From Candidatus Gastranaerophilales bacterium (GTDB taxonomy: Bacteria > Cyanobacteriota > Vampirovibrionia > Gastranaerophilales > Gastranaerophilaceae): a stretch of DNA of 51,127 bases. A program made the translations under genes and the position numbers. The stretch lies in the NCBI GenBank assembly GCA_944323275.1, contig CALUSA010000007.1, forward strand, positions 1 to 51,127, given 5' to 3'. The notes beneath the pieces are model-generated. The model was not told the origin of the DNA and searched no databases. It saw nothing but the letters and a program-made list of their open reading frames with translations. This document shows positions 8,497 through 16,887 of the stretch, piece by piece (the first letter of the stretch is position 1; every line of letters starts with the position of its first letter).

Positions 8497-10716
8497 ATGA
8501 TGACACCGGAAACAATAAAAAAATATATGCTCAATACAGCAAGAATACTTTTTGTTGCTGTGATTGCACTGCTGTCAGCGGTTGTTTTTTTTAACCCTAA
8601 ACCTTCAGAGACAAATATCCTCAAAGCGGTTTTAACGGACAGCAAAAACGATACAATACTTGTTGACCTCAGTAAACGCCAATCTAACAGGCTGAACATT
8701 ATTTTTGAAAGTTCTGATTATGAAAAACTTGATAGTGTTTACAGAACTTTTTTTGAACAGGTTGATAAAAATGCTTTTTACGGAGAAAATGCGGACGTGA
8801 CAGGCATGCTTGACTCATATAAAAAATATTCGGGCGGTCTGCTTTCTTATCAAACGGCAAATTTAATCAAAAAGCGTGATTACGCAACTGTTCAGCAGCA
8901 AGCCTTTGAACGCCTGTACAATCCTGTCGGTCTGACGCTGCTTCCGCTGGACAAAGATCCGTATCTTTTGCTTACGGATTTTGTTATGAGTTTTAACAAT
9001 GCAGCAGGTGCGCAGGAATCTGAAAAGGACGGCAAATACTACAGGATTGCACAACTGAACATAAAAAAAGAGCTTGCATTGTCGCCGACTTTGCTCAATG
9101 AACAGATGGATAAATTGACGTCACTGCAGCAATCACTAATAAAAGACAATGACAATGTAAATATTTATATAAGCGGTACGCCGGTACACACGTATTATGC
9201 AAGCTCAAAATCAATGAAGGAGATTAACATAATATGTCTGCTTTCTTCGTTGTTTATTATTTTGCTTTGCAAATTTTATTTTAATTCTTTTAAAATTCTT
9301 ATACCTATCGCTGCAAGTCTTGCACTGGCTATGTACAGCGGATATCTCGTTACCTCGGTGTTTTTTGATTCCATACATATTTTGACTTTTGTGTTTGCTT
9401 CAACTTTGATAGGAATCTGCGTTGATTATTGCCTGCATTATTTTGCTCATAATAAGGATTTGAAACTTATTATGCCGAGTCTTACCCAGAGCCTTTTAAC
9501 TACTGTCTGTGCTTTTTTGATTTTGCTGCTTTCAAATATTGAACTTTTAAAACAAATTTCAACATATACGGTAACCGGTCTTGTTACGGTTTATTTGACG
9601 GTGGTGCTGCTGTATCCTCCGCTGTGCAGAAATCTGGAACTTCCGCAGATGAAAAAGTTACAATTTTTTACGCTGCCGCAAAAGTTTAAATATATAATTG
9701 CGGCAATAATCTCGGTTGTTGCATTTGCCGGTGTTTTGAACATAAATTTTAACGATGACATTAAAGATATGTATGTTCCGCCAAAAAATCTTGCCATAGC
9801 CGAAAAGCTTTATGCAGAGCTTTCACAAAAGAATTTTAATCCTAATTTTATAATCACGGAAGCACAGGATACCCAAAAACTGCTCGAAAAAGAAGAACGC
9901 ACTGCACGGCTTTTACAAAAATATAATATTGAATACTATGCGCTGAGCAGGTTTGTACCTTCAATAAAACAGCAAAAAGAAAATCAACAATTAATACGTG
10001 AGTTGTATAATTCTACGCTAAAATCTTATGCTCAGGGCTTTTTGGACAAACAAAGCATAAATAAGCTATTAAATGACAATCCACGGCAGGAGTTTTTAAC
10101 GCCTGATAATTCCGGCATGGCAATGCTAAAAGAATTTTTATACAATGACGGCACTTCTGTAATGCTTGTCAACGGAGATATCAAAGATATAAAACCGGCA
10201 CTTGAAAAGCTTGATACAGGAGATAAAAACGGTATAAGCTTAATTAATCTGAAAGATGATATCTCTCAAAAGGTCGGAAACTGTCGAAAAGCCTGTCTTG
10301 TGTTGTTTTTACCTGCGATGATTGTGTTATATTTAATACTTGCATTTATTTACAGACCTGTTAACGCTTTTAAAATTACATTGCCGTCGTTTCTCGGAGC
10401 GGTATTTTCGATTGGAGTTATAGGCGTCACCGGCGGAAGTTTGAATCTGTTCCATGTGCTGGCTTTGTTTTTGATAATCGGGTTTACCATGGATTATTCT
10501 ATTTTCAGGTTCAACGGTTCAAGTTCTTCAAATTCAAAATCAGCCGTGCTAATTTCATGTGCAACGAGTGTGTTTTCATTCTTTTTGCTGTCAATGACAA
10601 GCTTTAAGTTAATAAGTTCCTTAGGTTTTATACTCTGCACAGGGCTTTTAAGTTCGTATATTTTAAGCCTGCTGCTTATATCCAAATCAGCGGACGAACA
10701 TACGCAAAAACAGTAA
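8497..10716 (+). CDS. MMPL/RND-family exporter
   Basis: About 739 residues with the RND/MMPL layout. There is an N-terminal helix (~10-30), a large periplasmic domain, a block of helices (~245-390), another helix (~400-420), a second periplasmic domain, and a final block of five helices (~600-735). The internal duplication is visible: both membrane blocks contain a helix with an Asp in a hydrophobic GICVDYCLHYF / GFTMDYSIFRF context, the proton-relay signature. Such exporters move lipids or polyene pigments towards the outer membrane. The phosphopantetheinyl transferase, methyltransferase and acyltransferase next door recall aryl-polyene and flexirubin clusters, which include an MMPL exporter. 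The last 223 bases overlap the oppositely oriented transferase gene. Confidence 0.88.
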   Translation: MMTPETIKKYMLNTARILFVAVIALLSAVVFFNPKPSETNILKAVLTDSKNDTILVDLSKRQSNRLNIIFESSDYEKLDSVYRTFFEQVDKNAFYGENADVTGMLDSYKKYSGGLLSYQTANLIKKRDYATVQQQAFERLYNPVGLTLLPLDKDPYLLLTDFVMSFNNAAGAQESEKDGKYYRIAQLNIKKELALSPTLLNEQMDKLTSLQQSLIKDNDNVNIYISGTPVHTYYASSKSMKEINIICLLSSLFIILLCKFYFNSFKILIPIAASLALAMYSGYLVTSVFFDSIHILTFVFASTLIGICVDYCLHYFAHNKDLKLIMPSLTQSLLTTVCAFLILLLSNIELLKQISTYTVTGLVTVYLTVVLLYPPLCRNLELPQMKKLQFFTLPQKFKYIIAAIISVVAFAGVLNINFNDDIKDMYVPPKNLAIAEKLYAELSQKNFNPNFIITEAQDTQKLLEKEERTARLLQKYNIEYYALSRFVPSIKQQKENQQLIRELYNSTLKSYAQGFLDKQSINKLLNDNPRQEFLTPDNSGMAMLKEFLYNDGTSVMLVNGDIKDIKPALEKLDTGDKNGISLINLKDDISQKVGNCRKACLVLFLPAMIVLYLILAFIYRPVNAFKITLPSFLGAVFSIGVIGVTGGSLNLFHVLALFLIIGFTMDYSIFRFNGSSSSNSKSAVLISCATSVFSFFLLSMTSFKLISSLGFILCTGLLSSYILSLLLISKSADEHTQKQ

Positions 10717-11174
10717 TCTTTTTTAAATAATGCACTGAACACTGACGCAGGTTTTTGTTGAAGTTTTATTTCCGCCTCGTATTGTGTCCATAGCTGATAA
10801 AAAGTCTTTTTATCTTTTTGGGCGGGATTAAGGTTGTAGTGTTTAAAAAGTTTTTCAAAATCTCTTTGTTTCATTAATTCCAAATCAATCCCGAGGTTTG
10901 CATTATCAAACACTGCCATAACATAACCGTGCGAATGTGTAAGGCTGAAATTCGGTTCAGGTAAAGATATGCAGGGCTTTTTGTTTTTTATTAAAATCTG
11001 CGGATTATCAATACCGTATTTTGTTTTTAAAATGAATTTAAGCAAAAAACGTCCTGTTGCGTATTCAATCCTGCGTTTTTCTGATAAAAATTCATTGCCG
11101 TCTAAAAATGTTTCAAGTGAAGATTTGTCGGCAATTTTCAATAATTCATTAATTTTTATAAAATAAATTTCCAT
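10494..11174 (-). CDS. 4'-phosphopantetheinyl transferase, Sfp/AcpT type
   Basis: This 226-residue enzyme should move phosphopantetheine from CoA to a serine of an acyl carrier protein. The family motifs are present in order: RRIEYATGRFLLKFIL (34-49), NFSLTHSHGYVMAVF (75-89), the Mg-binding GIDLE (95-99) and WTQYEAEIK (129-137), which matches W-S/T-x-K-E-A-x-x-K with Tyr for Lys. Length is typical. The last ~74 codons lie antisense to the 3' end of the MMPL gene, and both proteins look intact across the overlap. No carrier protein or synthase gene lies in the window, so its substrate must be encoded elsewhere. A polyene or polyketide pathway is suggested by the neighbours. Confidence 0.87.
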   Translation of the reverse strand: MEIYFIKINELLKIADKSSLETFLDGNEFLSEKRRIEYATGRFLLKFILKTKYGIDNPQILIKNKKPCISLPEPNFSLTHSHGYVMAVFDNANLGIDLELMKQRDFEKLFKHYNLNPAQKDKKTFYQLWTQYEAEIKLQQKPASVFSALFKKDYCFCVCSSADLDISSRLKIYELKSPVQSIKPKELINLKLVIDSKKNENTLVAHEISTADFEFEELEPLNLKIE

Positions 11175-11219
11175 GCTAATATTATTTCATATAGTCAACT
11201 TACATCCTGACTTATTGAA

Positions 11220-11283
11220 CCCGTGTACATTAACCGGATTTAATCCTTGCATTATAACACGGGCACCGGCAACAGTACACGGG
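11220..11283. promoter_or_regulatory. Inverted repeat in the divergent transferase/methyltransferase spacer
   Basis: CCCGTGTAC (11220-11228) and GTACACGGG (11275-11283) are perfect 9-bp arms 46 bases apart, with another ACACGGG inside. The surrounding 210-base spacer is richer in G and C than its neighbours. It could be a regulator site or a structured leader; I recognise no known riboswitch. Confidence 0.35.
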
Positions 11284-11400
11284 GTATCGGCGGGACTTTT
11301 ATAATCCGTGCAGCCTGTCAAAATTTGGCTTTCAAAAATATCTGTGTGCCGGAGTGTATAAGTTCTACTTAATAAACAGAAAATTATGGAGCAAAAAGTA

Positions 11401-12510
11401 ATGCAAACAGCAGTCAAGCCGTACAGAAGGCAAAGAAAAAATAAAATATCAAAAGTTGAAATTTTAACCGAAGCACAAAAACTTGCCTTTGCGCCTATAA
11501 CGTTTCAGGTGCTTGCACTGCTTATTGATTACAATATTTTGCAAACAATCAGCGAATCGCCAATGACCCGTGAACAGGTTATGCAAAAATGTAATCTGCC
11601 TAAATATACCGTGTTTACACTGTTTGACGCTGCGTTGTGTGCGGGTATTGTCCAAAAAGACGAAAATGGCTTGTATAGTGCAACTTCACTTGGCGAGGCT
11701 TTTTTGTTAGATCCGATGACCGCTGCTAACTTTAATTTTGTAAAAGATGTTTGTTATCTCGGTGCACATGAACTTAAAGAATCGTTTGAAAAAAATATAC
11801 CGGCAGGGTTGCAAAAGTATTATATAAACTCGAAAACTATTTACGAAATTTTACCTGAGCTTCCGGAACAAATGTTAAAAAGCTGGTATGAGTTTGATCA
11901 TTATTACTCGGATGATTGCTTTGGCGAGGTGTTGAAAATAATGTTTGAAGCTCCTGCGCAGAAGGTCTTTGATATAGGCGGCAACACCGGCAAATTTGAA
12001 CGTGCCTGTCTTGCCTTCAGCAAAGACTGTACGGTTAATATGATTGATTTGCCTCCGAATATTGAAAAGGCTGAAAAAGAGTTTGAACGTGAGAATGCTG
12101 ACTTTAGCAGACTTAAATTGCATTCACTTGATATTTTAAAACCTGAAAACAACCTGCCGGATATGTCAGGTACTGCCGGGGCTTTGTCTGTTATATTAAT
12201 GAGCCAGTTTTTGGACTGTTTTTCCGAAGAACAAATTCTGCATATTTTAAACAAAATCGGAGAAAAAATTAACGAACATACAAAAGTGTTTATCCTCGAG
12301 CCGTTTATAGACAACCAGTTTTTTGCAGGTGCTGCACATGCTCTATCTCACATATCTTTGTATTTTACCTGTATGGCTAACGGCTGCAGCAAGATGTACA
12401 ATGAAGCAGATATGAAAGATATTATAAAAAATTCAAAATTAAAAGTTGCAAAAGCACATTACAACATCGGCAAATATGATTACACACTGTTAGAGTGTAT
12501 AAAAGCCTGA
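11401..12510 (+). CDS. SAM-dependent O-methyltransferase
   Basis: About 369 residues with the architecture of plant-type/hydroxyneurosporene O-methyltransferases. There is an N-terminal winged-helix dimerisation domain (~20-105, LTEAQKLAFAPITFQVLALL), then a Rossmann methyltransferase with glycine motif VFDIGGNTGKF (~188-198), the acidic NMIDLPP strand end and an ILMSQFLDCF strand. It would methylate a hydroxyl on a small aromatic or polyene-like molecule. The longest frame starts at 11386, but I prefer ATG 11401 because GGAG lies eight bases before it while 11386 has no ribosome site. The acyltransferase gene follows after 28 bases in the same direction, so they are probably one operon. Confidence 0.85.
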   Translation: MQTAVKPYRRQRKNKISKVEILTEAQKLAFAPITFQVLALLIDYNILQTISESPMTREQVMQKCNLPKYTVFTLFDAALCAGIVQKDENGLYSATSLGEAFLLDPMTAANFNFVKDVCYLGAHELKESFEKNIPAGLQKYYINSKTIYEILPELPEQMLKSWYEFDHYYSDDCFGEVLKIMFEAPAQKVFDIGGNTGKFERACLAFSKDCTVNMIDLPPNIEKAEKEFERENADFSRLKLHSLDILKPENNLPDMSGTAGALSVILMSQFLDCFSEEQILHILNKIGEKINEHTKVFILEPFIDNQFFAGAAHALSHISLYFTCMANGCSKMYNEADMKDIIKNSKLKVAKAHYNIGKYDYTLLECIKA

Positions 12511-12538
12511 ACCTGCGCCGGATAAGATGGGGGGAAAC

Positions 12539-13495
12539 ATGCCGGAAGCTCAACAATGGTACAAAATGAAAGAACGTGCTGCAGGTGAAAAACGCCTTCT
12601 GTTTATGTGGTATGTTTACAAATTTGCCGGCAAAAAAGCTGTATGTTTTTTAACATTTTTTGTTTGTCTTTGTACATTTCTTTCTTCAAAACAGGTAAGA
12701 AATTATGCACGCAGAAATCTTACAGTAATCTCAGATTATTGCAAAGCTAACGGCAAAAAGGTAATTAATCCGGTGATTTTTAACTGTTTTAAAAATGTTT
12801 TTAATTTTGCACTGACCCTTGTTGATAATATGGAAATATTTGCCGGTGATTATGATGTGGAAAAAATTTATTTTGACACTGAAGATAACAAAAAACAGTT
12901 TTATGCGGATATGCGTGCCCGCAAAGGAATGTTTTGTATTTTTTCTCATAACGGGAATATTAATGTTCTCAGAATGTTTTCTAAAAATAAAGATCCGTAC
13001 GAACGTTCGGATGTTAATGTCTTTTTAAGCAAAGACCAGTGTAAAATTTTTAATTCTTTTTTAAAAAAAATTCAGGAAAACAGCAAACAAAAACTGTATA
13101 ATGCTGTTTCACTTTTTCCTGTTGAAGATATCGGCATAGATACTTCAATAGAAATAAAACAAAAGCTGGACAATGGCGAAATCGTTTTTATGGCGGGTGA
13201 CAGGCTATCGTCCGGTACTGCTAATTTGACATTTTGCCACAAATTTTTTGACAGGGACATTAATTTTCCTGCCGGAACCTTTAAGATGGCGCAGCTTATG
13301 GAAACGCCGGTATATTTTATTGCTGCGCTTAAGAACAAAAAAGACACCTGTAAAATTTATCTTAAAAAATTTACTCCGCTGCAATCAAAAAAAGAAACAC
13401 TGAAAAAAATGCAAGACGAGTATGTTGAATTTGTTCAGAATATAACAATGATTGACCCGCTGCAGTTTTATCATTTTTACGGCTTTTTTGAATGA
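12539..13495 (+). CDS. LpxL-like lipid acyltransferase
   Basis: About 318 residues of the lysophospholipid/lipid A acyltransferase superfamily. An N-terminal hydrophobic anchor (~20-50) precedes the catalytic segment GMFCIFSHNGNINVLR and a second conserved block, GEIVFMAGDRLSSG. The usual catalytic HX4D/E pair is altered: after His137 the fifth residue is Asn142, not acidic. The protein may use another residue or have reduced activity. Such acyltransferases also occur in aryl-polyene and flexirubin clusters, where they load the product onto a lipid. I place the start at ATG 12539 because GGGGGGA immediately precedes it; an in-frame ATG lies at 12527. Probably co-transcribed with the methyltransferase. 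Confidence 0.8.
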   Translation: MPEAQQWYKMKERAAGEKRLLFMWYVYKFAGKKAVCFLTFFVCLCTFLSSKQVRNYARRNLTVISDYCKANGKKVINPVIFNCFKNVFNFALTLVDNMEIFAGDYDVEKIYFDTEDNKKQFYADMRARKGMFCIFSHNGNINVLRMFSKNKDPYERSDVNVFLSKDQCKIFNSFLKKIQENSKQKLYNAVSLFPVEDIGIDTSIEIKQKLDNGEIVFMAGDRLSSGTANLTFCHKFFDRDINFPAGTFKMAQLMETPVYFIAALKNKKDTCKIYLKKFTPLQSKKETLKKMQDEYVEFVQNITMIDPLQFYHFYGFFE

Positions 13496-13680
13496 CAGTT
13501 TTGGTGCAGGTCTTGTGGACTTCATCGTAGTGAGGTTTGCGTATTGGCAAAACAATTGGCTTTATAACTGCAATAAATTTTTTGCAGACGGCTATTTATG
13601 GTATATTAATAATTAACCCGTGGGGTTATATCTGCAACCCTTTGTAAGGGGTAATGAATTATTAAGTAAGGCGGTTTCTT

Positions 13681-14406
13681 TTGAACAAATTTATACAGCG
13701 TATAATAAATTATATTCTCCGGCGAAGACGCAACAGGCTTGCACAGACGCTTGAACGTATGAAACCGCATACTTATATTGCATCTACAACAAAAACCCAT
13801 ATTAATGCATCGGAAACACTTACTATTAACGCTGAAACCCAAAAAATTATTGAGGTGATGCAGGCTCAGCTTGTTAATATTATTAAAGCGTGCAGTCTTA
13901 ATACAGACAAGATACTTGAGTATGTACAAACTCACGGAACATCTGTATATAAAATTGCAAATGCAGATAAAATACTTGCACATATAAAAGAAGAAGAAGG
14001 CTTTATTTCTCCGTTAAAAGGCTGGAAGGCATTTTATCTTAATTTCTGGATTGGACTGCTCTGTGATAAAAAATTAAACTTTTCTTTTAAAACTAAAGAA
14101 ATGTTTGTTGTGAAAAATACCGAAATTGATATTTATTTTATTTTGCACCAATTCCATCTGTGGTTCGGGTTTACCAAAGGTTTGCCGGGATATGACGATA
14201 AATCAAGAGAGCTATTGAAAACACATATTGATAAAATGTCAGACGCTGATGTAAACAGTATGACAATGGAAGAAATTATCGGACTAAAAGAGGCAGTTGC
14301 CCGTGATAAAGAGGCTGCGGAATTTGTTGTACGTCTGGCAAAAGAAACCAGCGGGGCTAAAAAAGCACTGGAAAAAATGAGGCAAGACGGTGGTGCGAAC
14401 GTTTAA
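13681..14406 (+). CDS. Unknown cytoplasmic protein
   Basis: The 241-residue protein starts at TTG preceded by AAGGCGG. The N terminus is strongly basic (LRRRRNRLAQTLERMK). The middle (GWKAFYLNFWIGLLCDKKLNFSF..YFILHQFHLWFGF) is aromatic and partly hydrophobic, possibly a membrane-peripheral surface, and the C-terminal third is a charged helix (EEIIGLKEAVARDKEAAEFVVRLAKE). No family recognised. The 185 bases before it contain only a small CCCTT/AAGGG hairpin. It is separated by ~120 bases from the DUF2130 gene and need not be in the same operon. Confidence 0.65.
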   Translation: MNKFIQRIINYILRRRRNRLAQTLERMKPHTYIASTTKTHINASETLTINAETQKIIEVMQAQLVNIIKACSLNTDKILEYVQTHGTSVYKIANADKILAHIKEEEGFISPLKGWKAFYLNFWIGLLCDKKLNFSFKTKEMFVVKNTEIDIYFILHQFHLWFGFTKGLPGYDDKSRELLKTHIDKMSDADVNSMTMEEIIGLKEAVARDKEAAEFVVRLAKETSGAKKALEKMRQDGGANV

Positions 14407-14530
14407 TATGATGAAGCTGCTGTTTTTGTCTTGATTTGAGGTCAAAAAGTTGATGAATGTTAAAACATCGTTTATACTTGAAACAACGGTGATAAAGGAA
14501 TATTAAAAGTCAGGGGAAGGAAGTATATTG

Positions 14531-15844
14531 ATGCAGGAAATTAAGTGTCCGAAATGCGGTGAAGTTTTTCAGGTTGATGAATCAGGCTACGCTGCAATAG
14601 TAAAACAGGTTAGAGATAAAGAATTTACAAAAGAAATAGAACTCAGAGAAGCACAGTTTGAAGAAGACAAAAACAATGCGCTACGGCTTGCAAAACTCGA
14701 GGCGGAAAAACAGTACACGCAAAATCTAACTCAAAAAGATGCGGAAATCGCAAAACTTAAATCAGAAATACAAGCACAACAACTTACTCAAAAATCTGAA
14801 ATACAAGAAACTGCCGCCCAAAAAGATAAACAAATTGCCGAACTTAAAAATCAGCTTGATTCTTTTTCAAAGGATAAGGAGCTTGAGATAAGCAAAATAG
14901 TTGCAAAAATGAATGCGCAACTGTCCGAGAAAGAAGCCTGCATTACAAAACTTAACGGTGAAAAAGACCTTTCGCTGAAAGAATTTCAGCTTAAAGAACA
15001 GTCTTTAAAGGAAAAGTATCAAACAGAATTGAACTTTAAAGAGGAAGAAATCTCACGCCTTAAAGACTATAAATTAAAACTGTCAACAAAAATGATAGGT
15101 GAAAGCCTTGAACAACACTGCGAAACGGAGTTTAATCGTCTGAGAGCAACAGGATTTCAAAAAGCGTATTTTGAAAAAGATAACGATGCAAAAACAGGCA
15201 GCAAAGGCGATTTTATTTTTCGGGATTTTGACTCTGAGAACAGGGAGTTTATCTCAATTATGTTTGAGATGAAAAATGAATCGGATTCGACTTCTACCAA
15301 AAAGAAAAATACAGACTTTTTAAAAGAGCTTGATAAAGACCGCAGAGAAAAAAATTGTGAATATGCGGTGCTTGTTTCTTTACTGGAGCCTGAAAACGAG
15401 TTGTATAACACAGGTATTGTTGATATGTCGCATCATTTTGAAAAAATGTATGTGATAAGACCGCAGTTCTTTATTCCCATAATAACTTTGCTGCGCAATG
15501 CTGCTTTAAATTCGCTTGAATACAGAAACGAACTTGCTTTGATAAAAGCGCAAAATATTGATATTTCTAATTTTGAAGATGCGATGAATGATTTTAAAGA
15601 CAAATTTTCTAAAAATTACCGCATTGCAAGTGAGAAATTTTACAAAGCAATAGAAGAAATTGATAAAACAATATCTCACCTTCAAAAAACTAAAGAAAAT
15701 CTTCTTGCTTCCGAGAATAATTTACGCCTTGCAAACAACAAAGCAGAAGACCTGAGTATAAAAAAATTAACCAAAAATAACCCGACTATGCAGGCAAAAT
15801 TTGAGGCGTTAAAAGTTACGACAGACGATAATAATTTGACGTGA
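14531..15844 (+). CDS. DUF2130 protein, putative PD-(D/E)XK nuclease
   Basis: About 437 residues. The N terminus is a small zinc-ribbon half ([10 protein letters not shown]), then a long Lys/Glu-rich coiled coil (~25-185), then the DUF2130 domain (~185-350), which starts at [20 protein letters not shown]. That domain contains KGDFIFRD (Asp227) and SIMFEMKNE (Glu246, Lys248), the D...ExK pattern of PD-(D/E)XK nucleases, to which this family has been linked. A second coiled coil ends the protein. It presumably acts on DNA, but its role is unknown. ATG 14531 is preferred over the TTG just before it; GGGGAAGG lies upstream. It converges on the HNH/ATPase pair with 43 bases between stop codons. 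Confidence 0.82.
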   Translation: MQEIKCPKCGEVFQVDESGYAAIVKQVRDKEFTKEIELREAQFEEDKNNALRLAKLEAEKQYTQNLTQKDAEIAKLKSEIQAQQLTQKSEIQETAAQKDKQIAELKNQLDSFSKDKELEISKIVAKMNAQLSEKEACITKLNGEKDLSLKEFQLKEQSLKEKYQTELNFKEEEISRLKDYKLKLSTKMIGESLEQHCETEFNRLRATGFQKAYFEKDNDAKTGSKGDFIFRDFDSENREFISIMFEMKNESDSTSTKKKNTDFLKELDKDRREKNCEYAVLVSLLEPENELYNTGIVDMSHHFEKMYVIRPQFFIPIITLLRNAALNSLEYRNELALIKAQNIDISNFEDAMNDFKDKFSKNYRIASEKFYKAIEEIDKTISHLQKTKENLLASENNLRLANNKAEDLSIKKLTKNNPTMQAKFEALKVTTDDNNLT

Positions 15845-15887
15845 TATTTTAAAATTTTGAGAAACACAGTATAAACTGCACCAGAAT

Positions 15888-16886
15888 TCAATTTTCAAAT
15901 AAATCTTTGGTTAATTTGGCTAACGGTCTTAAATTAATTTGTTCAGAGTTTACGTAATTTCCCAGAATAATCAAATTGACATCAATTTGCATATTGGGAA
16001 TATTTAACAACTGCCTATATATTTCTTCTTTAAACTCGTCCGTATAAATCTTTTTTTTGGTTAAAAGTTCTAATACATAATCCTTTCTGTATTTGTATCT
16101 TTCTTGCAAAGCAAACAATTCACAATGCTGTTTTACTATATCAACTTTATAGTCCAATTTAATCTCAAAATCAGTTTCTTTAGAAAAACTCATTGGATGT
16201 TCTATATTTGCAGGTTGAATATAAAATTTTGCCATAGAATCAAAATCTTGTGCATAAGGATTAAGAGGGATCCTGTCGGTATCATCCCCCTTTAATGCCG
16301 AATTGCATTCGTAACAGGAAGGTATCAAATTATAAAAACTAATTCCCAAAAACGGAAATTTACTTTTAGGAAAATAATGGTCAAAGTGATGTCTGAGTAC
16401 CTTATTATTTGAGTTAATTGTTTTTTTAGTGCTGTTTCTGTCATCTTCTGTTATAACGGCATCTATATAATTTAAGTTACAATAAGGGCAGGCACGCAAT
16501 TTTAAGTCAATCAACAACTCATAACCGCAGCCGGATTCTTTTTTTGTCAATATATCATATAAATCACTAAAATTTTTTTTGATTTCATCAAATTGTTTTT
16601 TTTCTTGAGTTTCGGCAGTTTTTTCTTTATACGTTTTATCTTTATAAAATTCTGTTTCCTCAAGTTCTTTAACAATATTTTTAATTTCTTCACAGTTTAG
16701 AAAAGGCAAATTCTCCGCTTTTAATTTAAATAGAGAGGATTGTTTATTTATACCTATATTCGTAAAGAATTCTTTTATTATTTCATCATTATTTTGGAGT
16801 TTTGTTTTAATGCCTGATTTTTCACTTATAAACTTTTTAAAGTTGTTGAATGCTAAATCAGCTGTTTGTTTTGGAATTTTTTTCAT
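15888..16886 (-). CDS. HNH endonuclease, PtuB-like
   Basis: About 332 residues. The C-terminal half has a zinc-bound HNH nuclease: CPYC (Cys133, Cys136), the catalytic HHFDHYFPKS (Asp169-His170), a conserved Asn in SFYNLIPS, and CYECN (Cys191, Cys194, Asn195). The N-terminal half is Lys-rich and helical. I start at ATG 16886, not the upstream in-frame codon at 16955, because AAGGGATA precedes it and it falls one base after the ATPase stop, giving a tight operon. ATPase followed by HNH is the layout of Septu anti-phage systems (PtuA/PtuB) and of retron effectors. No reverse transcriptase is nearby, so a stand-alone Septu-like system is likely. Defence activity is inferred. Confidence 0.82.
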   Translation of the reverse strand: MKKIPKQTADLAFNNFKKFISEKSGIKTKLQNNDEIIKEFFTNIGINKQSSLFKLKAENLPFLNCEEIKNIVKELEETEFYKDKTYKEKTAETQEKKQFDEIKKNFSDLYDILTKKESGCGYELLIDLKLRACPYCNLNYIDAVITEDDRNSTKKTINSNNKVLRHHFDHYFPKSKFPFLGISFYNLIPSCYECNSALKGDDTDRIPLNPYAQDFDSMAKFYIQPANIEHPMSFSKETDFEIKLDYKVDIVKQHCELFALQERYKYRKDYVLELLTKKKIYTDEFKEEIYRQLLNIPNMQIDVNLIILGNYVNSEQINLRPLAKLTKDLFEN

Positions 16887-16887
16887 A

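Noticed and set aside
11187-11417. Minus-strand 76-codon frame in the transferase/methyltransferase spacer
   Set aside because: Overlaps the methyltransferase start and looks like no protein; the sequence is better explained by the inverted repeat.
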